Shown in pieces: positions 39,771 through 49,378 of a DNA stretch of 64,000 bases. This stretch comes from CAWDJT01 sp963828705 (GTDB taxonomy: Bacteria > Desulfobacterota > Syntrophobacteria > Syntrophobacterales > Syntrophobacteraceae), in the NCBI GenBank assembly GCA_963828705.1, contig CAWHGA010000013.1, forward strand, positions 38,237 to 102,236, in the 5' to 3' direction. How positions within the stretch are numbered: the first letter of the stretch is position 1; each line of letters starts with the position of its first letter. The notes under the pieces were generated by a model. The model ran no database searches and was not told the origin of the DNA. It worked only from the letters and a program-made list of their open reading frames with translations. The position numbers were made by a program, and so were the translations under genes.

Positions 39771-40096
39771 CCGTCAAGACTTCGCCGGTGCTTCCTGCAT
39801 CGGAATTAAACGGTTCAACGTAAACTTTTGGTTTATATCCATCCCAGGTAGACAAATCAACCGCTATGTACGTTCAATCGGAGAGATTAGGGAACGTCTG
39901 TGAAGGAAAGTAGAACACGGAAAAGCTTCAGTCTGCGGGACACCTTGGTGGAGACCTCGGGGCGCTACTCGCAGGAGGTCAACGATGACCGCTGGCTCAA
40001 CCCGAGGGCCAGTGGCAGGCGCGATGGCAAGCAGGCAACCCACCGGGGCTATCACCGCCACCAAGACGGCGCCAGGTGGCATTGGTCCTGTCAGGG
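39771..40096. other. Intergenic region between hisA and dnaG
   Basis: These 326 bases contain the dnaG-rpoD promoter (39832-39860) and no recognised gene. Confidence 0.55.
39832..39860 (-). promoter_or_regulatory. Sigma-70 promoter of the dnaG-rpoD operon
   Basis: On the minus strand, -35 TTGATT (39860-39855), a 17-base spacer, and -10 TATAAA (39837-39832), about 60 bases upstream of the dnaG start. Spacing is ideal and both boxes are near consensus. Confidence 0.7.
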
Positions 40097-40840
40097 CTAC
40101 GATTGTTGTCCCAAGTGATCTCGCACCCAGGACAGCGCTTCCGCCAGCCGGATACTACCGTTGTAGAGAGCTCGGCCCACGATCACTCCTTCCAGACCCA
40201 GCGGCACCAGCGGCATCAAAGCCTGGATATCCTCGATGGAGGCCACACCACCCGAAGCGATCACCGGAAACTTGGTGGCCTCCAGGAGGCACCGGGTGGC
40301 ATCCACATTGACGCCGGTGCTCATGCCGTCCCGCTGGATGTCGGTGTAGATGATGGCCGCCACTTGAGACTGAGCGTAGCTTTCCACCAGCGAACTCACC
40401 TCGGTGTCGGTGGCTTCTTTCCAACCTTCCACAGCCACCTTGCCAGCGCGCGCATCGATCCCCAGAGCGACACGCCGCGGATAGCGCTCACAGGCTTCAG
40501 CCACCAGAGCTGGGTCGCGTAACGCCGCAGTGCCCAGAATCACGCGGCGCACCCCCAGGTCCAGGTACTCCACCACCGTCGCAAGAGTGCGGATGCCGCC
40601 GCCCACCTGCACTGGGATCGACAGGCTCTTCACGATGGCGGCAATGGCTTCGCGGTTTTTGGGGCTCTTCGAGAAGGCCCCATCCAGATCCACCACATGC
40701 AGCCACCGGGCGCCTTCCTCGGCCCAGCGCTGGGCCATGGCCACCGGGTCACGCCCATATACCGTCGCCCGATCAGGATCGCCCTGCATAAGGCGTACAC
40801 ACAATCCATCCTTGAGATCTATCGCCGGGAAAATGATCAT
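40097..40840 (-). CDS. hisA: ProFAR isomerase HisA
   Basis: The 247-residue (beta/alpha)8 enzyme isomerises ProFAR to PRFAR in histidine synthesis. It begins MIIFPAIDLKDGLCVRLMQG with the catalytic Asp in PAIDLKDG. The second phosphate-binding half has YTDIQRDGMSTGVN and the catalytic Asp in TDI. IPVQVGGGIRT and VIASGGVASIEDI are the phosphate loops. I took the ATG at 40840 over an upstream TTG. HisF and other his genes are not in the window. The thioesterase gene lies 47 bases upstream on the same strand. Confidence 0.95.
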   Translation of the reverse strand: MIIFPAIDLKDGLCVRLMQGDPDRATVYGRDPVAMAQRWAEEGARWLHVVDLDGAFSKSPKNREAIAAIVKSLSIPVQVGGGIRTLATVVEYLDLGVRRVILGTAALRDPALVAEACERYPRRVALGIDARAGKVAVEGWKEATDTEVSSLVESYAQSQVAAIIYTDIQRDGMSTGVNVDATRCLLEATKFPVIASGGVASIEDIQALMPLVPLGLEGVIVGRALYNGSIRLAEALSWVRDHLGQQS

Positions 40841-40887
40841 TAACAACTCACTTTGCCATCATTTTGGTATTTGGTTGCCGCACCGCA

Positions 40888-41349
40888 TCAACCGCCGCCA
40901 TCTGGCGGCTCATCAGCGTTGCCCTCAGCATGGACCTGCAGCAGTTGCATCAGGTAGGGAGGCGGCTTCAGCACTTTGCGTTCGCGGTCCACACAGACAT
41001 GGACCGTATAGCCGGTGGCCAGAAGGTCAGCGTCGGTATCGCGAAGAATCTCATAATCAAAGCGAAGCCGTGCAGGCCCCGAAAACCGAAAGGTCGTCAA
41101 GATGGTCAGGATGTCATCATAGAATGCTGGCCTTCGATAGCGGCAATGGGCCTCAATAACCGGCAGAAAAACCCCTCTTTCCTCCATGCTCCGGTAACTC
41201 ATGCCACATGATCGAAACCACTCTGCCCGTCCATGTTCAAACCAGCGCAGATAATTCCCGTAATAAGCTTGTCCCATGGCATCGGTATCACCATACAGGA
41301 CCCGCATCTGGGTCTCGACGCCTGACTCATTTCTCGATCTGGCATCCAT
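40888..41349 (-). CDS. Acyl-CoA thioesterase, 4HBT hotdog fold (YbgC-like)
   Basis: The 153-residue product carries the hotdog motif VLYGDTDAMGQAYYGNYLRW, then FEHGRAEWFRSCGMSYRSME, with the catalytic Asp in GDTD. It is the second YbgC-like protein in the window and differs clearly from the one at 7122-7574. The ATG at 41349, after GGTGAG, is preferred over TTG/GTG codons just upstream. Its neighbours are amino-acid synthesis genes, which says little about the acyl substrate. Confidence 0.85.
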   Translation of the reverse strand: MDARSRNESGVETQMRVLYGDTDAMGQAYYGNYLRWFEHGRAEWFRSCGMSYRSMEERGVFLPVIEAHCRYRRPAFYDDILTILTTFRFSGPARLRFDYEILRDTDADLLATGYTVHVCVDRERKVLKPPPYLMQLLQVHAEGNADEPPDGGG

Positions 41350-41465
41350 AACGCTCACCAATCACTGTTGCCATCACCAAACCGACGGCCAGGAAAAATC
41401 TCAACCTCTCACGCAGACAACAACTTCCCTCTTAACAACTGCCTCACAAACAAAAATAGCAACTC

Positions 41466-42689
41466 TCACGCGACGCCGACAAAACTGCGAAGCAACGCCT
41501 CACCATCCGCCAGGAGTCGGTTCTCCGCCTGGGCTGATCGTTCGCAGAAAGCGACCGGTGACGGTGGTGTGGCCTTCAGGTTTTCATGAAGATCCCGAAC
41601 AAGCAGAAACGGCACCGGATCGCTCACATGGGTACGCTTGCTGATGGGGGTCAGATGATCGGTGACCACCAGTAGTCTGACTTTGGGAAAGTCCCTGGCT
41701 CCTCCGATAACGGGGCCCACCACCTGAGCATCGAAGGCTTCGATGGCCTGGATCTTCTTTTCCAGGCTGCCTTCATGGCCTGCCTCATCAGGGGCCTCAA
41801 TGTGGACGTAGACGAAGTTATCCTTGCCGAGCGCCTGAAGTGCTGCCGCCACCTTACCCGCGTAATTGGTATCCAGATAGCCGGTGGCACCAGCCACCGC
41901 AATCGGTGTGAGGCCGGCATAGACACCCAGGCCTTTGAGCAGGTCCACCGCGGAAATCATCACCCCACTCAGGCCGTAGCGCTCCTTGAGGGTGGGCATG
42001 GACGGAGCTTTGCCCTGACCCCAGAGCCACACCGCATTGGCAGGGCGTTTGCCGGCTGCCAGACGGGTGCGATTGACGGGGTGATCCGCCAAAATATCTC
42101 GGGCCCGATCCATGAAGGCAAGTAGCACCGGTTCCCGCTGGTAAACTTCCTGATAGGCCGCCACCGGTTCACCGGTGATGTCGTGGGGTGGTGTGGTATT
42201 GAGATCCACTCGCCCGCCCACCCAGACCAGCAGATGGCGGTAACTCACCCCCGGATAAAGCCGCAGCGGCAGGCCTGCCACCGCTGACTGAAGGCCGGCC
42301 AGAATTTCATGAGCTTCAGCAGTACTGATATGCCCGGCCGAATAGTCTCCCATAATCATCGCACCTTGGCCGTCGGCTTCGACAGTGACCAGGTTGCAGC
42401 GCAAGGCCACTTCATCGGGGCCAAGTTGCACATTCATGCTGGCGGCTTCGAGGGGCGCCCGGCCGGTATGGTAGCGCCGGGGGTCGTATCCCAGGAGGCT
42501 CATGTTGGCCACGTCGCTTCCCGGTTCCATGCCGGTTGGGATGGTTCGGACCTGGCCCATGACGCCACATCCGGCAAGCCGATCCATATTCGGGGTATGG
42601 GCCGCTTCCAGCGGGGTTTTGCCGTTCAACTCCGGCAGGGGATAATCCCCCATACCGTCACCCACCAACAGAATATATTTCCAGTCCAT
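41466..42689 (-). CDS. ApgM-type phosphoglycerate-mutase-family protein, possible homoserine kinase substitute
   Basis: The 407-residue alkaline-phosphatase-superfamily protein has the metal-binding start LLVGDGMGDYPLPELNGKTP, the nucleophile region GSDVANMSLLGYDPRRYHTG with the catalytic Ser, and the C-terminal ligands VHIEAPDEAGHEG and LLVVTDHLTP. By sequence it is the archaeal-type cofactor-independent mutase. In delta-proteobacteria, copies clustered with homoserine dehydrogenase have been proposed to replace homoserine kinase in threonine synthesis. Here it lies directly downstream of hom, with no thrB in the window, which supports that reading. The family is certain; the reaction is inferred. 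Confidence 0.85.
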   Translation of the reverse strand: MDWKYILLVGDGMGDYPLPELNGKTPLEAAHTPNMDRLAGCGVMGQVRTIPTGMEPGSDVANMSLLGYDPRRYHTGRAPLEAASMNVQLGPDEVALRCNLVTVEADGQGAMIMGDYSAGHISTAEAHEILAGLQSAVAGLPLRLYPGVSYRHLLVWVGGRVDLNTTPPHDITGEPVAAYQEVYQREPVLLAFMDRARDILADHPVNRTRLAAGKRPANAVWLWGQGKAPSMPTLKERYGLSGVMISAVDLLKGLGVYAGLTPIAVAGATGYLDTNYAGKVAAALQALGKDNFVYVHIEAPDEAGHEGSLEKKIQAIEAFDAQVVGPVIGGARDFPKVRLLVVTDHLTPISKRTHVSDPVPFLLVRDLHENLKATPPSPVAFCERSAQAENRLLADGEALLRSFVGVA

Positions 42690-42922
42690 GGTGTTTATGA
42701 TTCACTCCTGGAGCGGCTGCCAACCCCTTCGCCAGAGTACCCGCAGCATTGACCCGCCGCGTGGCGAGACGGAAATCCAGTCTGCTCGAAAGCTCTTGCC
42801 CCCAGCCGGCGCAAGGAGACGTCGGAACAACGATTATCCGAATCACCGCCCGCTCAGACCGATCCAATCCGCCATGAGCAGCGCCGCACAACGGTAATAG
42901 ACTTCCGGGGGAAGATGAACAC

Positions 42923-44236
42923 TTAGTTGATGGCATTGTTTTCGATGCGGATGAGTCGTGTGGGGGCCTGGACCACATCGAGCCGATCAATGGCCTGGAG
43001 AGCGCTGCGGACATCGCTTTCCCTGGCCTCATGGGTGAGCATCACGATCGGGACGGCACCGCCCACCTGACGACCCTTCTGAATCACGGAAGCAATGCTA
43101 ATCTGGTTGTCCCCGAGGATTCCGGAAACTTTGGACAAGACCCCGGGCCGGTCCATGGCCGAAAACCGAAAATAATAGTACGAACGCACATCATCCATGG
43201 GTTTCACGGCAATCTCCCGCAACCGGTCGGCAAGAAAGGCCAGTGGTGGCACCCGGCTCGGCCGCTCATCCAGTATATTGCGGGCCAGATCGATGAGATC
43301 GGCCACCACGGCACTGCCGGTAGGCATCATGCCGGCCCCCATACCATAGAACATGACATTCCCGACCGCGTTGCCGTGGATGTGTACGGCGTTGTAGGCC
43401 CCTTTGACGCTCGCCAGCACGTGGTTTGATCGGATCATGGTGGGATGAACCCGCATCTCCAGAAGACCCTGGTCGTTGCGGCCAATGGCCAGAAGTTTCA
43501 GCCGATAGCCAAATTCCTCGACGAACTGAATATCCAGGGGATCAATTTGGGAGATGCCTTCCACATAAACCTGATCCAGGCGAATCGGAGTGCCGAAGGC
43601 CAGAGCGCAGGCCAGGGCCAGCTTGTGGGCGGTGTCAACCCCTTCAACATCGAGGGTGGGATCAGCTTCGGCATATCCCTGCTGCTGCGCTTCACCCAGC
43701 GCCTCGGCAAATGACAGCCTCTGTTCGGACATCCGAGTCAGTATGTAGTTGGCGGTACCATTGAGGATCCCAAAAATGGTGTCGATCTGGTTGGCCGCAA
43801 GGCCTTCGCGCAAGGCTTTGATCAAAGGGATGCCACCGGCCACCGACGCTTCAAAACCAATGGTCCGACCGCACCGGTGAGCCAGATCAAACAGCTCGTT
43901 GCCGGCATGCGCCAGAAGCGCCTTGTTGGCGGTTACCACATGTTTGCCCTTCTCCAGGGCTCTAGCGATGATAGTTTTGGCGATCCCGGTGCCGCCAATA
44001 AGTTCAATGACAACATCGATACTGGAGTCGTCGAGGATATCATCGGCATTGGTGGTGAGCAGTTCGGCAGCAACGGGCACCGGCCGCGGCCGGGTGAGGT
44101 CCACATCGGCCACGCGCCGCAAAACCAGGGGGACGCCCAAACGATCTTCAATGGCAGCTGCATTGTCCTGGAGCACCTTGATCACACCGCAACCAACCGT
44201 GCCCCATCCCACCAATCCAACACCAATCGCACCCAT
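42923..44236 (-). CDS. hom: Homoserine dehydrogenase
   Basis: The 437-residue enzyme reduces aspartate semialdehyde to homoserine. It has the N-terminal NAD(P) site VGLVGWGTVGCGVIK, the catalytic region with VTANKALLAHAG and FEASVAGGIPLIKAL, NGTANYILTRM, and the dimerisation GVDTAHKLALA segment. The C-terminal ACT domain (RPGVLSKVSGILGDNQISIA) allows threonine feedback. The ATG at 44236 has GAGGGTG upstream and was chosen over an in-frame codon six residues earlier. An aminotransferase lies upstream and ApgM downstream, forming an aspartate-family amino-acid operon. Confidence 0.95.
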   Translation of the reverse strand: MGAIGVGLVGWGTVGCGVIKVLQDNAAAIEDRLGVPLVLRRVADVDLTRPRPVPVAAELLTTNADDILDDSSIDVVIELIGGTGIAKTIIARALEKGKHVVTANKALLAHAGNELFDLAHRCGRTIGFEASVAGGIPLIKALREGLAANQIDTIFGILNGTANYILTRMSEQRLSFAEALGEAQQQGYAEADPTLDVEGVDTAHKLALACALAFGTPIRLDQVYVEGISQIDPLDIQFVEEFGYRLKLLAIGRNDQGLLEMRVHPTMIRSNHVLASVKGAYNAVHIHGNAVGNVMFYGMGAGMMPTGSAVVADLIDLARNILDERPSRVPPLAFLADRLREIAVKPMDDVRSYYYFRFSAMDRPGVLSKVSGILGDNQISIASVIQKGRQVGGAVPIVMLTHEARESDVRSALQAIDRLDVVQAPTRLIRIENNAIN

Positions 44237-44288
44237 CACACCCTCATCTATCAAACCACTTCGTCCAGCACCTCGACGCCGTCATCCG

Positions 44289-45479
44289 CTACTTTCTTTG
44301 CAGGGCCTTACGAATGCCGCGGATGGCCTGGCGGGTACGCATTTCATTTTCCACCAGGGCGAAGCGCACAAAATCGTCACCGTATTCGCCAAATCCCAAG
44401 CCCGGCGAGACGGCCACTTTGCCCGCTTCGATCAGGTATTTGGAAAATTCCACCGACCCCATGGAACGGAAGGCTTCTGGGATCTTCGCCCACACAAACA
44501 TGGTCCCCTTGGGTTTATCGATGGCCCAGCCGACCCGATTCAGGCCGTCCACCAATACATCCCGACGCTTCTTGTAGACATTGACAATGTCGGTCACACA
44601 CGACTGATCCCCATTGAGCGCAATAATGGCGGCGATCTGTACGGGCTGGAAAATACCGTAGTCAAGATAGCTCTTGAGTCGTGTGAGGGCCGCCACCACC
44701 TCAGCATTGCCGACGCAGAATCCCACCCGCCAACCGGCCATGCTGTAGCTCTTGGACATGGAAAAAAATTCCACCCCGACATCCCTGGCACCCGGTGCTT
44801 GCAGGAAACTGGGCGCCTCATACCCGTCAAAGGTCAAATCCGCATAAGCCAAATCGTGGATGACGAGCAAATGATGTTCCTTGGCGAAATCCACGATCTT
44901 GCAAAAAAAATCCAGATCCACCACGGCCGTGGTGGGATTGTGCGGAAAGGACATGATCAACATTTTGGGACGGGGCCAGGTCTGCTTGATGGCCGTTTCC
45001 AGATCCTCGAGGAAATTGCGGTCAGGCCCGATGGGCACCGAACGCAGGTCACCGCCGGCAATGATCACCGAATAAGGATGGATGGGATAAGTGGGGTTCG
45101 GGGAGAGCACCACATCGCCCGGCGATATCAGCGCCAGCACCAGGTGAGAAAGCCCCTCCTTGGCGCCAATGGTGACCACCGCCTCACTTTCCGGGTCAAT
45201 ATCGACGGCATAGCGGCGCTTGTACCAGTCCGAAATGGCATGCCGGAGTTTGGTGATCCCCCGGGACGCTGAATACCGATGATTGTGAGGCTTGCGTGCT
45301 GCCTCGATGAGCTTGTCCACGATGTGCTTGGGGGTAGCGAGGTCAGGATTGCCCATCCCCAGATCGATGATGTCTTCGCCCGCACGTCTGCGCTCCATCT
45401 TGAGCGCATTGACCTGAGCAAACACATAGGGCGGCAGACGTCGCATGCGGCTAAACTGGGCAATGTTCAGGTCATTCAT
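44289..45479 (-). CDS. PLP-dependent aminotransferase, fold type I (AlaC/AspB-like)
   Basis: The 396-residue enzyme begins MNDLNIAQFSRMRRLPPYVF. It shows IIDLGMGNPDLATPKHIVD (substrate region), the Asn in SFPHNPTTAVV, the PLP Asp in LVIHDLAYADL, and the Schiff-base Lys in FFSMSKSYSMAGWRVGF. The pattern fits the AlaC-type alanine/aspartate group often found upstream of hom in anaerobes. The true substrate (alanine, aspartate or LL-DAP) is not decided by sequence. The ATG at 45479 has GGGAGGG seven bases upstream. It precedes hom by 52 bases and diverges from purM. Confidence 0.9.
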   Translation of the reverse strand: MNDLNIAQFSRMRRLPPYVFAQVNALKMERRRAGEDIIDLGMGNPDLATPKHIVDKLIEAARKPHNHRYSASRGITKLRHAISDWYKRRYAVDIDPESEAVVTIGAKEGLSHLVLALISPGDVVLSPNPTYPIHPYSVIIAGGDLRSVPIGPDRNFLEDLETAIKQTWPRPKMLIMSFPHNPTTAVVDLDFFCKIVDFAKEHHLLVIHDLAYADLTFDGYEAPSFLQAPGARDVGVEFFSMSKSYSMAGWRVGFCVGNAEVVAALTRLKSYLDYGIFQPVQIAAIIALNGDQSCVTDIVNVYKKRRDVLVDGLNRVGWAIDKPKGTMFVWAKIPEAFRSMGSVEFSKYLIEAGKVAVSPGLGFGEYGDDFVRFALVENEMRTRQAIRGIRKALQRK

Positions 45480-45559
45480 AGAGTTCCCTCCCAGGAAAAT
45501 TAATCTTCGCAAAAATATCGTATGCGGTGCCATCATGTCAAAAAAATTCTCAAAACCGA

Positions 45560-45589
45560 TTGACAGAGTCAGAAATTGACCCATAGAAT
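45560..45589 (+). promoter_or_regulatory. Sigma-70 promoter for purM
   Basis: TTGACA (45560-45565), an 18-base spacer, and TAGAAT (45584-45589), about 68 bases before the purM start, in the divergent region shared with the aminotransferase gene. Confidence 0.65.
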
Positions 45590-45656
45590 ACAATCGTTAA
45601 GGATCATAATTGCACCCCCACATGGAGCGATCATAGTGCGAAGGAGTCTACCATCG

Positions 45657-46709
45657 ATGGATCAAGAAGCGTCTCTTTATCGGAAAGCTGGAGTGGATTT
45701 GGGAAAGGCCAGTGACCTGGTGAAGCGCATCAAACCGCTGGCTAGAACTACCTTCAGTGCGGGAGTGATCACCGACATCGGTGGTTTTGGTGCCCTCTTT
45801 TCCTTCAACGGGTCCGAATTCAACAACCCTGTCCTGGTGTCTTCCACCGACGGCGTCGGCACCAAACTCAAAATAGCCTTCTGGGCAGATCGGCACGATA
45901 CGGTTGGCATTGATCTGGTAGCCATGTGTGTCAATGACATCGTGGTGCAGGGTGCCCGCCCGATGTTTTTCCTTGACTACCTGGCGATGGGAAGGATCGA
46001 CCTGGACCAGGTAGAACACATCATTCGCGGCATTGTAGCCGGTTGCCGGGAAGCCAATTGTTCCCTGATCGGTGGGGAAACGGCCGAAATGCCGGATTTC
46101 TACCAGGAAGGCGAATACGACATGGCTGGGTTTGCTGTCGGAATTGTGGAAAACAGCAATATCATCGACGGCTCCAGCATCCATGTCGGTAACCACATCA
46201 TCGGGCTGGCTTCCAGCGGCTTGCATTCCAACGGCTACAGCCTGGTACGCAAGATCATATTCGATCAACTCAAGCTAAAACCCGACAGTATCCTCCCCGA
46301 GTGTCAGCGCACCGTCGTCGAAGAGCTACTGGAACCCACCCGCATCTACGTCGAAACGGTGATGAATATCACCCGTAATTTCCGTGTAGCAGGCATGGCC
46401 CACATCACCGGGGGCGGTTTCCTCGACAACATTCCGCGAATCCTGCCCAAGACCTGCCAGGCCTTGATTTACGAAGGCAGCTGGGACGTACTGCCGATTT
46501 TCGGGTTCCTGCAGGAGGCTGCAAACATCTCGCAAGACGAGATGTACCGGGTGTTCAACAACGGCATCGGGTATATCGTAGTGGTCTCCGCCGAAGACAG
46601 CGATGATATCATCCAGCGTTGCGCCGCCATGGGCCAGAAAACCTACCGCATTGGCGAGATCACCGCACGCCCGAGCGGCGCTGATTCAGTCCGTATCGTG
46701 CCCGCCTGA
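45657..46709 (+). CDS. purM: Phosphoribosylaminoimidazole synthetase PurM (AIR synthase)
   Basis: The 350-residue ATP-dependent cyclo-ligase makes AIR from FGAM in purine synthesis. Motifs: VLVSSTDGVGTKLKIAFW near residue 63, DLVAMCVNDIVVQGARPMFF, SLIGGETAEMPDFY, GLASSGLHSNGYSLVR, and AHITGGGFLDNIPR. These are the standard PurM/SelD-superfamily landmarks. It is not SelD, because the N-terminal Gly-rich SelD motif is absent and the DGVGTK and GETAEMP segments are those of PurM. The ATG at 45657 follows AAGGAG. It appears to be transcribed alone from its own promoter. Confidence 0.95.
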   Translation: MDQEASLYRKAGVDLGKASDLVKRIKPLARTTFSAGVITDIGGFGALFSFNGSEFNNPVLVSSTDGVGTKLKIAFWADRHDTVGIDLVAMCVNDIVVQGARPMFFLDYLAMGRIDLDQVEHIIRGIVAGCREANCSLIGGETAEMPDFYQEGEYDMAGFAVGIVENSNIIDGSSIHVGNHIIGLASSGLHSNGYSLVRKIIFDQLKLKPDSILPECQRTVVEELLEPTRIYVETVMNITRNFRVAGMAHITGGGFLDNIPRILPKTCQALIYEGSWDVLPIFGFLQEAANISQDEMYRVFNNGIGYIVVVSAEDSDDIIQRCAAMGQKTYRIGEITARPSGADSVRIVPA

Positions 46710-46716
46710 AACCATC

Positions 46717-46745
46717 TTCTCCCAGATCGTTGCCGTCTGGGAGAA
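46717..46745 (+). terminator. Hairpin after purM
   Basis: TTCTCCCAGA and TCTGGGAGAA pair perfectly over ten bases around a 9-base loop, 7 bases past the purM stop. No T-run follows. Confidence 0.6.
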
Positions 46746-46800
46746 CCCGCAAGCCCGATCAAAACAAATCCCTTAGGGGCTGTTGCAGAACCGCTTTTGT

Positions 46801-46834
46801 CCCCTCTCCCTCTGGGAGAGGGTTAGGGTGAGGG
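46801..46834. repeat. Dispersed intergenic repeat (ctctccc/gggagag unit)
   Basis: CCCTCTCCC-TCT-GGGAGAGGG forms a nine-base-pair hairpin and is followed by ttagggtgaggg. This unit is common as an intergenic repeat in many proteobacterial genomes. A degenerate relative lies at 26581-26620. Confidence 0.55.
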
Positions 46835-46971
46835 TAGAAGGTCGTCACCCCGGTGAAAGCCGGGGGCCATAGGAACTACACATGATTAAGGGAATGTAAT
46901 TATGAGACCATCATTCCTTAGGACCGTATAAATCAAGTTTGTCGCTTTTGGGCCGGGCCGGTACCGGCGGC

Positions 46972-47460
46972 TCAGGAACTGCAGGGGCCGGTGCCGATCA
47001 CAGACGCTGGTTCGGTTACCTCCTCCGACTCTGCCGCCTCGACTTCATCTATGGCTGCCGGCTTGGAACCCCGGCTCCGTGGAGTTGCACTCTTAGTGAC
47101 GGGGGCCTTCTTGATTTTGGGCGTTTGAGAAGCGATGAACGAACGGGGCATGGGTTCAGTGTTGGTCACCATGCTCCTCGGGATCTGGACCAAGTCACCG
47201 ATCCTCATGGTGTTGGGGCTGACATCGGGGTTCTCTTTTGCCAGGACCGACCAATTCCTGGCGTCACCGGTGTACCATTTGGCAATGATGGCTAAGGATT
47301 CGCCCGCATAGCGGACGGTATGTTCATAGTATTTGCCACCCCTTGCCGCAGATTCGTCTCCTCTCCTAAAAACCGACGCCCCACGACAGGCATTCGCCCC
47401 CAGGGCAACCGCCAGCAACAACAAAACTGTCCACTTTGTTTGCCTAGAATTCGCGAACAT
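46972..47460 (-). CDS. LysM-domain exported protein
   Basis: The 162-residue product has an N-terminal signal (WTVLLLLAVALGANAC) with a poor lipobox, so it may be a lipoprotein or a cleaved secreted protein. A LysM domain follows at residues about 45-95 (HTVRYAGESLAIIAKWYTGD, NWSVLAKENP, then IGDLVQIPRSMV), which binds peptidoglycan glycan strands. The tail is long, Ser/Pro/Glu-rich and probably disordered. It is the last gene of the kinase-FHA-phosphatase operon, 11 bases after the kinase gene, suggesting an envelope-linked target or sensor. Confidence 0.8.
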   Translation of the reverse strand: MFANSRQTKWTVLLLLAVALGANACRGASVFRRGDESAARGGKYYEHTVRYAGESLAIIAKWYTGDARNWSVLAKENPDVSPNTMRIGDLVQIPRSMVTNTEPMPRSFIASQTPKIKKAPVTKSATPRSRGSKPAAIDEVEAAESEEVTEPASVIGTGPCSS

Positions 47461-47471
47461 GTTTCTTTCCT

Positions 47472-49273
47472 CTATTGTTCCGCTTTCAATTGGCTCAAAT
47501 GCGCGGCCGCTTTCGCATTGCGGGGATTGGCGAGCAGGGCCGCCTCCATCGACCGGATGGTCTCTCTGACCTTTCCCTGCTTCCGCTGCATCATCGCCAG
47601 GTTAAAATATGCTTCATCCAGAAAGTCGGGAGACAGGACAATGACTCGGGAAAACAGCTCTTCCCCCCGGACAAAATCCTTCCTTTGAGCATACAACAGG
47701 CCAAGGTTGAAAAGCGCTCTGCAGTGACCTGGATCCAGTTCGATCGCCTTCTGGTAACTCTTCATGGCTTCGTGATAGTCCCCCAATCTGCTGCACAGCT
47801 TGCCCAGTTCAAAGTAACCCTCCACATTGGAAGGGTTCACCTCGATGCTCTTCGCCAGCAGTTTCCTGGCACCTTCCGGGTCACCTGCCCACCAGCTCCA
47901 ACCCTTGGCGCAGAATAGCCGTGGCATTGGAATCCGCTGTTCGTTGGCTGGAATCAACTCCTCTGCCCATACTGGCTTGAAACGATGTCGCAGGTGGCTG
48001 GTTTTCCTCGCGGAGAACAACTGTTCGAGTTTGATGTATAGGAGCCAGGCTGGGTTGGTCAGGCTTTGGTTTGTCCGTCACTTGGTAATAGAAGAAAAAG
48101 GCAGCCAGTGCCACCGCCATAGCCAAGGTCCCCGCGATCCACAGCCTCAATCCAGGGCCCACGGCTTTCTTCGCCGGCGATGAGGCCGTTTCAGCAGCAG
48201 GAGCGGTTGGAGCGACCATGAGCGTCTGCGTGCGCTCGGTGCGCCCCACCTCCGCCACCACTGGTGCCGAGGGATAGATGAATCCGGCTTCCTGGGACTT
48301 GGAATCGAGGAGTTCATCCACAAAAAGGTGTCGGATTTGTCGCGACAGGTTCTCGGCATTCTGTCTTTCCGAGAACATCGTAAGGCAATCGTCCAAGCGT
48401 CGAAACATGTCCGCGCAGGTTTGAAAACGCTGGTCCGGGTCTTTTGCCAGGGCCTTGTGGAGAATCTCATAGACTTCGGCCGGCAGATTCGGTGCCACCA
48501 GTTCGGGAGCTTTGAATTCCGCTTTGCGCACCCGTTCCAGGACCGCCATGGTGGTACCCGGAAAAGCCTTTTCGCCGGTGATCATCTCATAGAGAATGAC
48601 CCCAGTGGAGAAGATGTCCGAACGCTTGTCGATAACCTGTCCCGCCGCCTGCTCAGGGGACATATAGGCCACTTTGCCCTTAAGCGTGCCCACTTTGGTG
48701 GTGGAATCCATTTCTTCGATTTTGGCTATGCCGAAGTCCACAATCTTCACCTCACCCTGATGAGTGACGATGATATTTTGTGGATTGACATCGCGGTGGA
48801 TGATGTTGAGGGCGTTCCCCTGCAGGTCTCTGAGGTTGTGGGAATATTCGAGCCCGGCACAGATCCGGGAAGCAATGTACAGGGCGCATTCCAGGGGCAG
48901 GGGATGCCTGTCCTTAGTCCTGTTGAGGATCGTTCTCAGGTCATTGCCCCAGAGATACTCCATGGCAATGTAGTAGGTATTGTGTTCCTTCCCGAAATCG
49001 TAAATCTGAACAATGTTGGGGTGACTCAATAAGGCCGCCAGTTTGGCTTCCCGCATCAAGCATGGCAAGAAACTCAGCATCGTCGCTGAGGTGTGGCAGG
49101 ATCCTCTTGATGGCCACCAGCTTCTCGAAACCACCTTCGCCGGTGACTTTGGCCTTGAAGATCTCTGCCATCCCACCGGTGCCGATCCTCTGAATCAACT
49201 CATACTTGCCAAATTGCTGTGGCATCGCCCCGCTCATGGCCTGTCTCTCGAACCTTGTCGTGGTGTCATTCAC
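47472..49273 (-). CDS. Membrane Ser/Thr protein kinase (PknB-like) with C-terminal TPR repeats (two frame breaks)
   Basis: Product of about 600 residues. The kinase domain is complete: YELIQRIGTGGMAEIFKAKV (Gly loop), VAIKRIL (Lys), IIHRDVNPQNIIV (catalytic loop), KIVDFGIAKIEE, YMSPEQA. A Pro/Ala-rich linker is followed by one TM helix (LWIAGTLAMAVALAAFFFYY) and at least four TPR repeats near the C-terminus, outside the cytoplasm by topology. Single surplus bases near 49065 (between FLAML and MREAKLAALLSHPN) and near 47920 (between the linker and DPEGARKLLAKSIE) break the frame; together they hide the true fusion. It is in an operon with FHA, PP2C and LysM genes. Confidence 0.85.
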
Positions 49274-49378
49274 TCCGCAGGTCCCGGGTCTTTCTCGCCA
49301 CCAACCCGCCCTCGTAGACCTGTGGCTTGGCCGGGCTCACGACCACATTGCAGGTCGGGTGGCATCACAACTGCCTGG

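Noticed and set aside
45657..46709. SelD (selenophosphate synthetase), which would support Sec use.
   Set aside because: The protein is PurM by its DGVGTK and GETAEMP motifs. The SelD-specific N-terminal Gly-Cys/Sec loop is absent.
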